Assembly (NCBI GenBank): GCA_038237235.1
Contig: JBBRYW010000079.1
Location: forward strand, 1 to 14,884
Length of the DNA: 14,884 nt
Direction: 5' to 3'
DNA from: JBBRYW01 sp038237235
GTDB lineage: Bacteria; Actinomycetota; Thermoleophilia; Gaiellales; Gaiellaceae
Made by a program: the position numbers and the translations under genes. Position 1 is the first letter of the stretch, and every line of letters begins with the position of its first letter. Below the pieces are notes generated by a model that saw nothing but the letters and a program-made list of their open reading frames with translations, searched no databases and was not told where the DNA came from. Of the stretch, positions 8,968-14,644 are shown in pieces.

Positions 8968-9483
8968 GTGATCGCGGCCATCGTCCTGGCGGCCGGCGCC
9001 TCGACTCGCTTCGGCTCGCCGAAGCAGCGCCTCTTACTGCCGGCGGTGCTGGAGCGCGTGCGACAGGCGCAGTCCGTCTCGGAACTGGTCGTCGTCCTCG
9101 GCGCCCACCACGTCGAGACCGATGCCCGAACCGTCAGGTGCGCTGACTGGGCGAGCGGTCCCGGCGCCTCGCTTCGCTGCGGGCTCGCGGCCCTGCCAGA
9201 CCAGATCGAGGCCGCCGTTGTCGTACTCGCTGATGGGCCGCGTCTTTCCTCGGTGGCGATCGACCGGGTCGCCGAGACGTGGCGCCAGGGAAGCGGCCAG
9301 CTGCTCGCGGCGAGCTACGGCGGCGAACGGGGCCATCCGGTGCTGCTCGGCCGTGAAGCCTGGGGCGATGTCCCGGACGAGGGCGCCCGTGCCCTCCCCG
9401 TCTCGCTCGTACCCTGCGACGACCTCGGCCCGCCGGGCGACGTCGACCACCAGCTGGGATCAGATCCCATCGAGACGGGCTGA
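8968..9483 (+). CDS. MobA/MocA-like nucleotidyltransferase (putative molybdenum-cofactor cytidylyl/guanylyltransferase)
   Basis: The N-terminus IAAIVLAAGASTRFGSPKQ is the classic nucleotide-binding signature of MobA-like NTP transferases, with Lys19 the expected phosphate-contacting lysine. LADGPRLS (87-94) fits the Mg-binding Asp89 region (often LADQP), and GHPVLLG (122-128) is typical of the MocA branch. Such enzymes add CMP or GMP to molybdopterin; xanthine-dehydrogenase-family enzymes often use the cytosine dinucleotide form. Its place just downstream of a molybdenum hydroxylase operon supports this role. At 171 residues it is short: the segment after LLLP that usually reads like LGGRPL is missing, so LLLP joins AVLERV directly. 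The GTG start is weakly supported (GGCGGGA upstream), and a 7-codon mini-ORF overlaps it. A different sugar- or cofactor-nucleotidyltransferase role is possible. Confidence 0.82.
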   Translation: MIAAIVLAAGASTRFGSPKQRLLLPAVLERVRQAQSVSELVVVLGAHHVETDARTVRCADWASGPGASLRCGLAALPDQIEAAVVVLADGPRLSSVAIDRVAETWRQGSGQLLAASYGGERGHPVLLGREAWGDVPDEGARALPVSLVPCDDLGPPGDVDHQLGSDPIETG

Positions 9484-9493
9484 GGCTGACGGG

Positions 9494-9730
9494 CTAGAGA
9501 GGTGTTCGGAGAGCCGCCAGCTTCTGCTTCAGCTCTGGCCCCATCGGCTCGAGGGCGGCCTGGCGCACGTACCGGCGCAGGTGCTCCTCGAAGCGGTAGC
9601 GCCGGCGGCAGTAGCTGCAGGCTGTCAGGTGCTGCTCGGCCTCGGCCTGCTCCGTATCCGTGAGCTCCCGGTCGAGGTAGGGCTGCAGCAGCTCCTCACA
9701 CTTGGCGCAGGGATCGAACGAGTGGATCAC
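9494..9730 (-). CDS. Zinc-binding anti-sigma factor (RsrA-like, zf-HC2)
   Basis: This 78-residue protein has the ZAS signature HLTACSYC (His34-x3-Cys38-x2-Cys41), plus Cys8 and Cys11 near the N-terminus, giving the Cys/His-x3-Cys-x2-Cys zinc site of the RsrA group. In RsrA and RshA, oxidation of these cysteines releases zinc and frees the sigma factor. It is therefore predicted to hold the neighbouring sigma factor inactive in the cytoplasm until thiol-oxidative stress; no membrane segment is present. The GTG start overlaps the sigma stop (GTGA), the usual arrangement for a co-translated sigma/anti-sigma pair. It is shorter than RsrA (about 105 residues), mainly at the C-terminus. Redox sensing is inferred from family knowledge and not shown by sequence. 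Confidence 0.9.
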   Translation of the reverse strand: MIHSFDPCAKCEELLQPYLDRELTDTEQAEAEQHLTACSYCRRRYRFEEHLRRYVRQAALEPMGPELKQKLAALRTPL

Positions 9731-10323
9731 GCGGATGCTGCCCCTTCAACCGTCTCGGCCAATCTGCCCTTCAAGATACGCCTACCTCGATGCAAACGTG
9801 ACATGACGGTTCCGATCGGGATGTCGAGGATCTGCGCCGCCTCGGCATAGCTGAACTCGCCGATGTCGACGAGCACGACAACGTCGCGGAAATCGTGCGG
9901 TACCTCGGATAGCGCGGAGACCACACCGTCCTGCGAGAGCCGCTCGACCACCCGGTCCTCGTCGGTCACTGGCTGGCTCGAAGACTCCTCAAGCTTGTTG
10001 TAGAGGAAGTAGTCGCCCTCCTCGAGCGGCTGCATGTCGGGCGCGCGCTGCACCCGCCGGCCACGATCGATGTTCAGGTTCGCGAGGATGCGGAGAAGCC
10101 ACGCGCGCAGGTTCGTGCCCGGCGTGAATGTCTGCCAGCTGCGGAAAGCGCGCGCGTAGGTCTCCTGCATCAGATCCTCTGCCTCCTCGCGGGACGACAC
10201 GAGCCGTCGCGCCACGCGGTACACCTGGTCTGACAGGTCGAGTGCCTCTTCCTCGAAGCGAACACGGTCTCGCGCCTCCTCAGCGATTCGCCGCCCCTCG
10301 GTGTCCGGGATCGCCTCGCTCAC
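9727..10323 (-). CDS. ECF RNA polymerase sigma factor, SigR/SigH-like
   Basis: The 198-residue protein has an ECF region 2 (about 26-92; EDLMQETYARAFRSW, then GTNLRAWLLRILANLNIDRGRR) and region 4 (about 132-185; DFRDVVVLVDIGEFSYAEAAQIL, then IPIGTVMSRLHRGRRIL). The wording of both regions is that of the SigR/SigH thiol-stress group. The start was set at the GTG at 10323 and not the one at 10332: an AGGTAGGG element lies 8 nt before 10323 but almost touches 10332. A match to the SigR promoter consensus lies upstream, so the gene probably activates its own transcription, as SigR does in Streptomyces. It is co-translated with the zinc anti-sigma factor and divergent from a PRC-barrel-like gene. 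The target regulon cannot be read here. The call to the group is by motif recognition. Confidence 0.93.
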   Translation of the reverse strand: MSEAIPDTEGRRIAEEARDRVRFEEEALDLSDQVYRVARRLVSSREEAEDLMQETYARAFRSWQTFTPGTNLRAWLLRILANLNIDRGRRVQRAPDMQPLEEGDYFLYNKLEESSSQPVTDEDRVVERLSQDGVVSALSEVPHDFRDVVVLVDIGEFSYAEAAQILDIPIGTVMSRLHRGRRILKGRLAETVEGAASA

Positions 10324-10358
10324 GGCGGCCACCCTACCTACGGCGAGTTGAAGGGTCC

Positions 10359-10385
10359 AACGAGTCGCGGAGAGGGGCTATTCCC
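10359..10385 (-). promoter_or_regulatory. SigR/SigH-type promoter for the sigma/anti-sigma operon
   Basis: On the minus strand GGGAAT (10385-10380) is followed after 17 bp by CGTT (10362-10359), which equals GGAAT-N18-GTT, the published SigR/SigH consensus. Transcription would start near 10352, leaving a leader of about 28 nt before the GTG at 10323. This implies positive autoregulation by the encoded sigma factor. Confidence 0.75.
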
Positions 10386-10411
10386 GTTTCCCGCCGGCCT
10401 CGGGCGGGTAC
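10386..10411 (+). promoter_or_regulatory. SigB/SigF-type general-stress promoter for the PRC-barrel-like gene
   Basis: GTTT (10386-10389), a 16-bp spacer and GGGTAC (10406-10411) match the actinobacterial SigB/SigF pattern GTTT-N14-16-GGGTA. A start near 10419 would leave about 20 nt of leader, which includes the AGAGGAG ribosome-binding site before the ATG at 10440. Its upstream edge touches the -35 of the divergent SigR-type promoter. Confidence 0.65.
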
Positions 10412-10439
10412 TTCTGTTCCGAGCTACAAGAGGAGCGAC

Positions 10440-10895
10440 ATGGATGGTTACGACGTCAGAACGATCGACGACGACAAGATCGGCCACGTCGTCGGCACGA
10501 AGGGCGGCTACGTGGTCGTCGAGCACGGAACGATCCTGAAGGCAAAGCACGCGGTTCCTCGCGAGCTGACGAACGTCGAGGAGGCCGACCGCATCGTTCG
10601 CATCACCGTCTCGAAGGACGTCTTCGGGGACAGCCCGAAGGTCGGAGACGACTTCGACGAGCGCGTGATCGCCGAGTACTACGGAGTCGGCGAGGGCTAC
10701 GAAGCCCCCGAGGCCGAGGACGCCCTCTCGGAGGGCGATCCGCCGACGGGCGCGGAGGTGCAGGGACGTGGTTACGACGTCGTCTCACCCGTCGAGGAGC
10801 GCGCCGCAGTGCGCGACTCCCTCCGGCCAGAGGATCAGGACATCGTGCGGGAGAGCCCCGGGGCGCAGATCCGCCCGACCTCGGGAACGCGCTAG
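10440..10895 (+). CDS. PRC-barrel-like (DUF2171-type) stress protein, function unknown
   Basis: The 151-residue protein starts with MDGYDVRTIDDDKIGHVVG and a short beta-rich stretch through about residue 70 (GGYVVVEHG, KHAVPRELTNVEEADRIV), which resembles PRC-barrel/DUF2171 domains where a 'D..KIG.V' strand pair opens the barrel. The rest (about 80-151) is acidic, low in hydrophobic residues and probably disordered (AEDALSEGDPPTG, then SLRPEDQD). No catalytic residues, signal peptide or membrane segment are seen. PRC-barrel domains occur in RimM and photosynthetic reaction-centre subunits and in many stress-linked actinobacterial proteins. The ATG is preceded by AGAGGAG at 4 nt. A SigB/SigF-type promoter points at it, which suggests general stress expression. 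Its TAG stop shares the four bases CTAG with the stop of the convergent HMA gene. No specific role can be assigned. Confidence 0.78.
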   Translation: MDGYDVRTIDDDKIGHVVGTKGGYVVVEHGTILKAKHAVPRELTNVEEADRIVRITVSKDVFGDSPKVGDDFDERVIAEYYGVGEGYEAPEAEDALSEGDPPTGAEVQGRGYDVVSPVEERAAVRDSLRPEDQDIVRESPGAQIRPTSGTR

Positions 10896-11110
10896 GACAC
10901 GACGAGCGGGCGAAAGCCCGCCTGTGACATCCGGACGACGAGCGCCTCTCGATTCGTGCGCTCGTCGTCCCAGGCGAGGGATACCTCGCCCATGAGGTTG
11001 GCGCGGGCCATCTCGAGCCCGTCATGGTTCTCGAGCGCGGCGGCCAGCCGCATGACACACCGCTCGCAGCGGATGCCGCTGACCTGAATCGTCTCGGTCC
11101 GCTGGGCCAT
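10892..11110 (-). CDS. Heavy-metal-associated (HMA) domain protein, possible metallochaperone
   Basis: The 72-residue product is a single ferredoxin-like HMA domain with the metal site GIRCERC (Cys15 and Cys18), close to the GMTCxxC of CopZ/Atx1 proteins, followed by the expected alternation of helix and strand up to AGFRPL. Such proteins bind Cu(I), Zn or Hg through the two cysteines and hand it to a transporter. No P-type ATPase is in this window. Ile and Arg in place of Met and Thr in the motif make copper specificity uncertain. It is the last gene of the pgl operon and begins immediately after the ligase stop, with GGAG in that gene's end as ribosome-binding site. Its stop overlaps the PRC-barrel gene stop from the opposite strand. 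Confidence 0.88.
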   Translation of the reverse strand: MAQRTETIQVSGIRCERCVMRLAAALENHDGLEMARANLMGEVSLAWDDERTNREALVVRMSQAGFRPLVVS

Positions 11111-12226
11111 CTACTCCGATCGTAGCGTCCGGCGAACGAGATCACGGCACAGAGCTCCGAGGCCGTTCGCGCGGCCGACTGCGAGCTGCTCGGTCGCCTC
11201 ACAGGTGTCTGGATCGATTCCGGCAAGCAGCGAGGCGGAACCCAGCTCGTCGGCGACACCGGCCACCCGCTCCAACAACTCCCGTGCGAGCTCCGCCGCG
11301 CGCATCGTGCGCTCGCCGTCGGGGTGGATCAGCTCCGCATTCGGGCCGAAGCGCGACGCGGCCCACCGGTTCTGCTGGAAGTCGCCGCGCTCGGCGGGTC
11401 GGGCCTCGCCGTCGGGCTCAGCCGCGATCTTGCAGCAAAGCGCCTGCAGCAGCGCGACGAGTGCCCCGCTCAGCTCGACGGATGTCGGCTGATCGGGCAT
11501 CCGGATCTCGAGCGTGCCGAACCGGGGATGTGGGCGGACATCCCACCAGAAGCTCGTGTAGTCGTCCGCGAGCGGCAGGCCGCTGTCGCGGACCCGAGAG
11601 ACGAAACGCTCCCAGCCCGAATACGAGCCGAACACGGGTGGCGCACCGCTGCGCGGCAGGGCGCCGAGCAGCTCGGCTCGCGCCGAGACGAGGCCGGTCT
11701 CTCGGCCGGCGAGGTACGGCGAGTTAGCCGAGAGGGCGAGCACGACGGGAAGCCAGGGCAGAATTCGCTCGAGCGCCGTGAAGCATGCATCGCCGCTCGG
11801 CATTCCGACGTGCACGTGGAGGCCGTTCACGCCTTGCCGACGGGCCGTGATCCCCACGTACTCGACGAAGCGGCGGTAGCGCTCCTCGGCGCGTATCTCC
11901 TGAGCCTCCGGCACGCTGAGAGGATGGGTCGCAGCGGCCATCAGCCGGAGGCCGTGGCGCTCGGCGATCTGCGTCGCTTCGGCTCGCAGCCGGACAAGGG
12001 CATCGAGCGCCCCCGCCGCGGTCTCGCAGATGCCGGTGTTGAGCTCGACGACGGAGGCCAAGAGCTCGGTCTTCAGGCGGCCCGGCAACTCGAGACCGGC
12101 CGCCTCCTGCACGAGGACGTCCACGGCCGGCACCTGAGCCAGCGTCTCGGCGTCGACGATCATGACCTCTTCCTCGACGCCGATCGACCACGCCGAGCTC
12201 TCGCCCCAGCGCGAGCCGTCGCTCAA
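11111..12226 (-). CDS. Carboxylate-amine ligase, glutamate--cysteine ligase family 2 (YbdK-type)
   Basis: The 371-residue protein begins with SIGVEEEVMIVD (14-25), the signature of the GCS2/YbdK family, and continues with RRQGVNGLHVHVGMPSGD (129-146), ALSANSPYLAGRETGLVSAR (164-183), FWWDVRPHPRFGTLEIRMPD (226-245) and QNRWAASRFGPNAEL (285-299). These cover the ATP- and Mg-binding core. E. coli YbdK has weak gamma-glutamylcysteine ligase activity, and related actinobacterial enzymes include EgtA of ergothioneine synthesis, so the product may be gamma-glutamylcysteine or another gamma-glutamyl amide. The start is the TTG at 12226, whose TTGA overlaps the upstream stop by 4 bp; no ribosome-binding site of its own is clear, so translation is likely coupled. 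No ergothioneine or glutathione synthase gene is adjacent. The family is firm and the amine substrate open. Confidence 0.9.
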   Translation of the reverse strand: MSDGSRWGESSAWSIGVEEEVMIVDAETLAQVPAVDVLVQEAAGLELPGRLKTELLASVVELNTGICETAAGALDALVRLRAEATQIAERHGLRLMAAATHPLSVPEAQEIRAEERYRRFVEYVGITARRQGVNGLHVHVGMPSGDACFTALERILPWLPVVLALSANSPYLAGRETGLVSARAELLGALPRSGAPPVFGSYSGWERFVSRVRDSGLPLADDYTSFWWDVRPHPRFGTLEIRMPDQPTSVELSGALVALLQALCCKIAAEPDGEARPAERGDFQQNRWAASRFGPNAELIHPDGERTMRAAELARELLERVAGVADELGSASLLAGIDPDTCEATEQLAVGRANGLGALCRDLVRRTLRSE

Positions 12227-12582
12227 GCGGCGCGGATCCCGTGAACCGGGCGCCCGGCGGCCTCCCAGGCGTAGTACGAGGCACTCGGCCCGAACGACGG
12301 CTCGTACGCCACTATGCGGGGATTCCTGCCGACCTCTTTCGCGCGCTGCGCGTGCCGGAGCAGGTTCGGGTCGTCGCGCTCCTGCCAGACGAGGATCAGG
12401 TGCGCAGCCGTCATGAACTCGGCCACGAACGAGCAGCCTGCGGCCGGGCACGGGAAGGGCTCGGTACGCACGCAGGACCACCCGGCATGATCGTCGCCGC
12501 CCTCGTCGGTCCAGAGCTCCTCCTCGTCTGCCAGGGTCACTTCTTCCTCGACGACGAGCCGGCCGCGCTCGAGCGGTTGCAT
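12223..12582 (-). CDS. Small conserved-looking Cys/His protein of unknown function
   Basis: I do not recognise a characterised family for this 119-residue protein. It has an acidic N-terminal half (VVEEEVTLADEEELWTDEGG) and a central GWSCVRTEPFPCPAAGC stretch followed by AEFMTAAHLILVW. Cys37, Cys45, Cys50, His61 and His77 could form a zinc site: Cys45-x4-Cys50-x10-His61-x15-His77 is finger-like but not a standard spacing. The C-terminal part (about 84-115) is aromatic-rich (YEPSFGPSASYYAWEAAGRPVHG). No signal peptide or membrane segment is seen. The ATG is 5 bp after the phosphogluconolactonase stop and the gene overlaps the ligase start, so it belongs to this operon. Coding is supported by operon fit and composition, not by homology. 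Confidence 0.82.
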   Translation of the reverse strand: MQPLERGRLVVEEEVTLADEEELWTDEGGDDHAGWSCVRTEPFPCPAAGCSFVAEFMTAAHLILVWQERDDPNLLRHAQRAKEVGRNPRIVAYEPSFGPSASYYAWEAAGRPVHGIRAA

Positions 12583-12587
12583 GGTGC

Positions 12588-13265
12588 CTAGGGTAGGCGC
12601 GCCGCAGCTGCCGTGTCGACGATTGCGGTTGTTCGCCCCTCGCGGGAGCGGACGAGGCTCGCCGGGGTAGCGCGATCGGGCGGCCGAGCGAAGGCGCGCT
12701 CCGCCGCCTCGGCCTTGTCGGCGCCCACGACGAGGAAGACGACGTGGCCCACCGACGCGAGCGCCGGCAGCGACAGCGTCACGCGCTCGACGAGCGGCTC
12801 GAGTCCCGGGCTGGCCGCGAGCGCGAGCCGGCCCGTCTCGTCGAGGCTGGGCGCGTTCGGGAAGAGAGATGCCGTGTGGCCGTCCGGGCCGATCCCGAGT
12901 AGGGCGAGATCGAGCGTTACGCCGCGGAGCGCCTCGTCATACTCGAGGGCCGCCGCCTGCGGCGTCAGCTCACCGCGAATTCTGTGTACGGCTGGAGGCT
13001 CGCGAAGAAGGTCGAGCAAGGACTCGGCGGCCAGCCGATAGTTCGAGCGCTCGTCGCCCGGTGGCACACAACGCTCGTCGCCCCACCAGACCCCGGCACG
13101 GCCCCAGTCCGGCTGCAGCCGCGCAGCCAGCTCGTGTGCCGGCCCGGGCGTCGAGCCCCCGGAGAGGGCGATCTGCGCTCCAGCCGCAGCCGCCTGAGCG
13201 AGAAACTCCGCGGCAACGGCGATCGCCTCGTCGACTCCCTCCACGCGAATCAGCTCAACATCCAC
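12588..13265 (-). CDS. pgl: 6-phosphogluconolactonase
   Basis: This 225-residue protein hydrolyses 6-phosphogluconolactone to 6-phosphogluconate, the second step of the oxidative pentose phosphate pathway, which supplies NADPH in the cytoplasm. Visible family motifs are IALSGGSTPGPAHELA (32-47, phosphate binding), WWGDERCVPPGDERSN (60-75) and LLGIGPDGHTASLFP (122-136) with the catalytic histidine. The length is typical for the DevB type. The GTG at 13265 is preceded by GAGGA at 8 nt. It is separated from zwf, opcA, tkt and tal, with which it is often clustered in Actinobacteria, and instead leads an operon with a Cys/His protein, a gamma-glutamyl ligase and an HMA protein. NADPH supply and thiol production would fit together, but that link is inference. 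Confidence 0.95.
   Translation of the reverse strand: MDVELIRVEGVDEAIAVAAEFLAQAAAAGAQIALSGGSTPGPAHELAARLQPDWGRAGVWWGDERCVPPGDERSNYRLAAESLLDLLREPPAVHRIRGELTPQAAALEYDEALRGVTLDLALLGIGPDGHTASLFPNAPSLDETGRLALAASPGLEPLVERVTLSLPALASVGHVVFLVVGADKAEAAERAFARPPDRATPASLVRSREGRTTAIVDTAAAARLP
12590..12595 (-). promoter_or_regulatory. Possible internal -10 box (TACCCT) before the Cys/His protein gene
   Basis: TACCCT on the minus strand matches TANNNT and lies 7 nt before the ATG at 12582, which has no clear ribosome-binding site. It overlaps the last codon and stop of pgl. It could drive a leaderless message for the three downstream genes independently of pgl. No -35 is evident, so chance is possible. Confidence 0.3.
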
Positions 13266-13291
13266 CGCCCCTATCCTCGCACCGCTGGCGC

Positions 13292-13306
13292 GCGAGCGGG
13301 GCTCGC
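13292..13306. terminator. Short GC hairpin between htrA-like and pgl genes
   Basis: GCGAGC (13292-13297), loop GGG and GCTCGC (13301-13306) form a perfect 6-bp stem in the 46-bp gap between the protease stop (13312) and the pgl start (13265). On the minus strand, which both genes use, no T-run follows, so it may only slow or partly end transcription. Read on the plus strand it is followed by TTT, but no plus-strand gene ends here. Confidence 0.35.
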
Positions 13307-13311
13307 TTTGA

Positions 13312-14508
13312 TCAGCCCGCGGCGGACGTCGAGCGCCGGCCGAGCTTGACCTTGACGGAAAGCCTCTTCGAGCCGCGGTAGAGCTCGAGCTTCAGCGTGT
13401 CGCCCGGCTTCTTGGCTCCGATCAGGTCGACGAGTTGCGCCGCCGTCGTCAGACCGACGCCGTCCGCCTTCGTCAGCACGTCGCCACCGAGCTTGTAGCT
13501 GACGCCGGAGACGACGACCGTCGTCGTGCCCGGTCGGATGCCGGCCTTCGCGGCGGCGCCTCCGGCGTCGACGCCCTGGACGAGCAGGCCTTTCGAGACG
13601 GGCAGCCGGAAGAGCCGCCCGAGGGTCGGCGTGATCGTGATCGCAGCGACACCGACATAGGCATGCTCGACCTTGCCGTGCCTGATCAGCTCGTCCGCTG
13701 CGTCCTTGACGGTGTTGATCGGCACTGTGAAGCCGATCCCGATGTTGCCGCGCGAGCCGGTATCGCCCGTTTCGATCGCCGTGTTGACGCCGATCACCCT
13801 GCCTTCGGCGTTGATCAGCGGCCCGCCGGAATTGCCGCTGTTGATGGCCGCGTCCGTCTGAATCACGTTGTCGATCGTGAACCCGCCCTCGGATTGCAGC
13901 GGCCGGCCGAGCGCGCTCACGATTCCAGCCGTGACCGTCCGGTCGAGTCCGAAGGGGTTGCCGATCGCAACGACCGAGTCGCCGACCTGCGTGGAGTCAG
14001 AATCGCCGAGGACGAGCGGTGTGAGGGCGCGTGAGCTCGCGTCCACCTTCAGGACGGCGACATCGGTGGATGGATCGGTTCCGATCACTCTCGCCTTCAT
14101 GCTGTCGTCGTTCGAGAACGAGACCTCGATCGACCTCGCGCCCTTGACGACGTGGTAGTTCGTGACGATGTGGCCGGCCTTGTCGTAGACGAAGCCCGAG
14201 CCGAGGCCCTGCTGCCGCTGCCTCTGCGTGAAGCCGAAGAGCGGGTCGACCGCCGTCGTCTCGCTCGTGGTCGAGATCTGCACCACGCCGGGAAAGCTGC
14301 GGCGCCAGATGTCGTGGATCGACAGACGCTTGCTCGCCCTGAAGTCCGCGGCAGGCAGGGAGCCGCCGCCGCTGATCTCGCGGATGGTCGTCGAGGTGCC
14401 GTCGAAGCCGCCGAGCGCCCAGGCGCCCACGAGGGCGGCGCTGCCGCCGAGCGCGGCGGCAGCGACGAGCGCGCCGGCAGCGGTGATCGATCGAGAGCGG
14501 GAGGCCAT
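13312..14508 (-). CDS. HtrA/DegP-type serine protease with PDZ domain, membrane-anchored
   Basis: The 398-residue protein has an N-terminal hydrophobic segment (about 9-33) after a basic start, predicted to anchor it with the rest outside the membrane. A trypsin-like domain follows (about 75-280) with the catalytic triad His119 (VTNYHVV), Asp149 (STDVAVLKV) and Ser227 (NSGNSGGPL). One PDZ domain (about 283-390) ends the protein. It should degrade or refold misfolded extracytoplasmic proteins. The QRQRQQ stretch (95-100) before GLGSGFVYD corresponds to the variable loop of the family. The ATG follows an AT-rich element that may be a -10 box and has only a weak ribosome-binding site. An 11-bp-phased repeat upstream may bind a response regulator. 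The gene is read in the same direction as pgl, 46 bp away, but is probably a separate unit. Confidence 0.96.
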   Translation of the reverse strand: MASRSRSITAAGALVAAAALGGSAALVGAWALGGFDGTSTTIREISGGGSLPAADFRASKRLSIHDIWRRSFPGVVQISTTSETTAVDPLFGFTQRQRQQGLGSGFVYDKAGHIVTNYHVVKGARSIEVSFSNDDSMKARVIGTDPSTDVAVLKVDASSRALTPLVLGDSDSTQVGDSVVAIGNPFGLDRTVTAGIVSALGRPLQSEGGFTIDNVIQTDAAINSGNSGGPLINAEGRVIGVNTAIETGDTGSRGNIGIGFTVPINTVKDAADELIRHGKVEHAYVGVAAITITPTLGRLFRLPVSKGLLVQGVDAGGAAAKAGIRPGTTTVVVSGVSYKLGGDVLTKADGVGLTTAAQLVDLIGAKKPGDTLKLELYRGSKRLSVKVKLGRRSTSAAG

Positions 14509-14516
14509 CTCGATTC

Positions 14517-14522
14517 TTTATA
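14517..14522 (-). promoter_or_regulatory. Candidate -10 element (TATAAA) for the HtrA-like gene
   Basis: TATAAA on the minus strand is a close match to TANNNT and ends 8 nt before the ATG at 14508, in one of the few AT-rich patches of the window. No clear -35 is seen, and the leader would be very short or absent. Confidence 0.4.
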
Positions 14523-14556
14523 GGGCGAGTTCCTTGAAGCGCCGGTGAATCCGGCT

Positions 14557-14573
14557 TTAAGCATTGGTTAAGC
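14557..14573. promoter_or_regulatory. Direct repeat TTAAGC-N5-TTAAGC upstream of the HtrA-like gene
   Basis: TTAAGC occurs at 14557-14562 and 14568-14573, exactly 11 bp apart. Tandem sites with an 11-bp period are typical of OmpR/PhoB-family response regulators. The site is 49-65 bp upstream of the protease ATG, a normal activator distance. The regulator is not in the window. Confidence 0.4.
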
Positions 14574-14644
14574 GGGGCCTGGGGTTGAGCGTGAGCGGAT
14601 GCGGAAGTCAGGGTCGTGTGCCGGAATTTGGCTATGTACCCAGT

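Noticed and set aside
10324..10332. GTG at 10332 as the sigma factor start
   Set aside because: Its ribosome-binding element would almost touch the codon, whereas the same element is 8 nt from the GTG at 10323.
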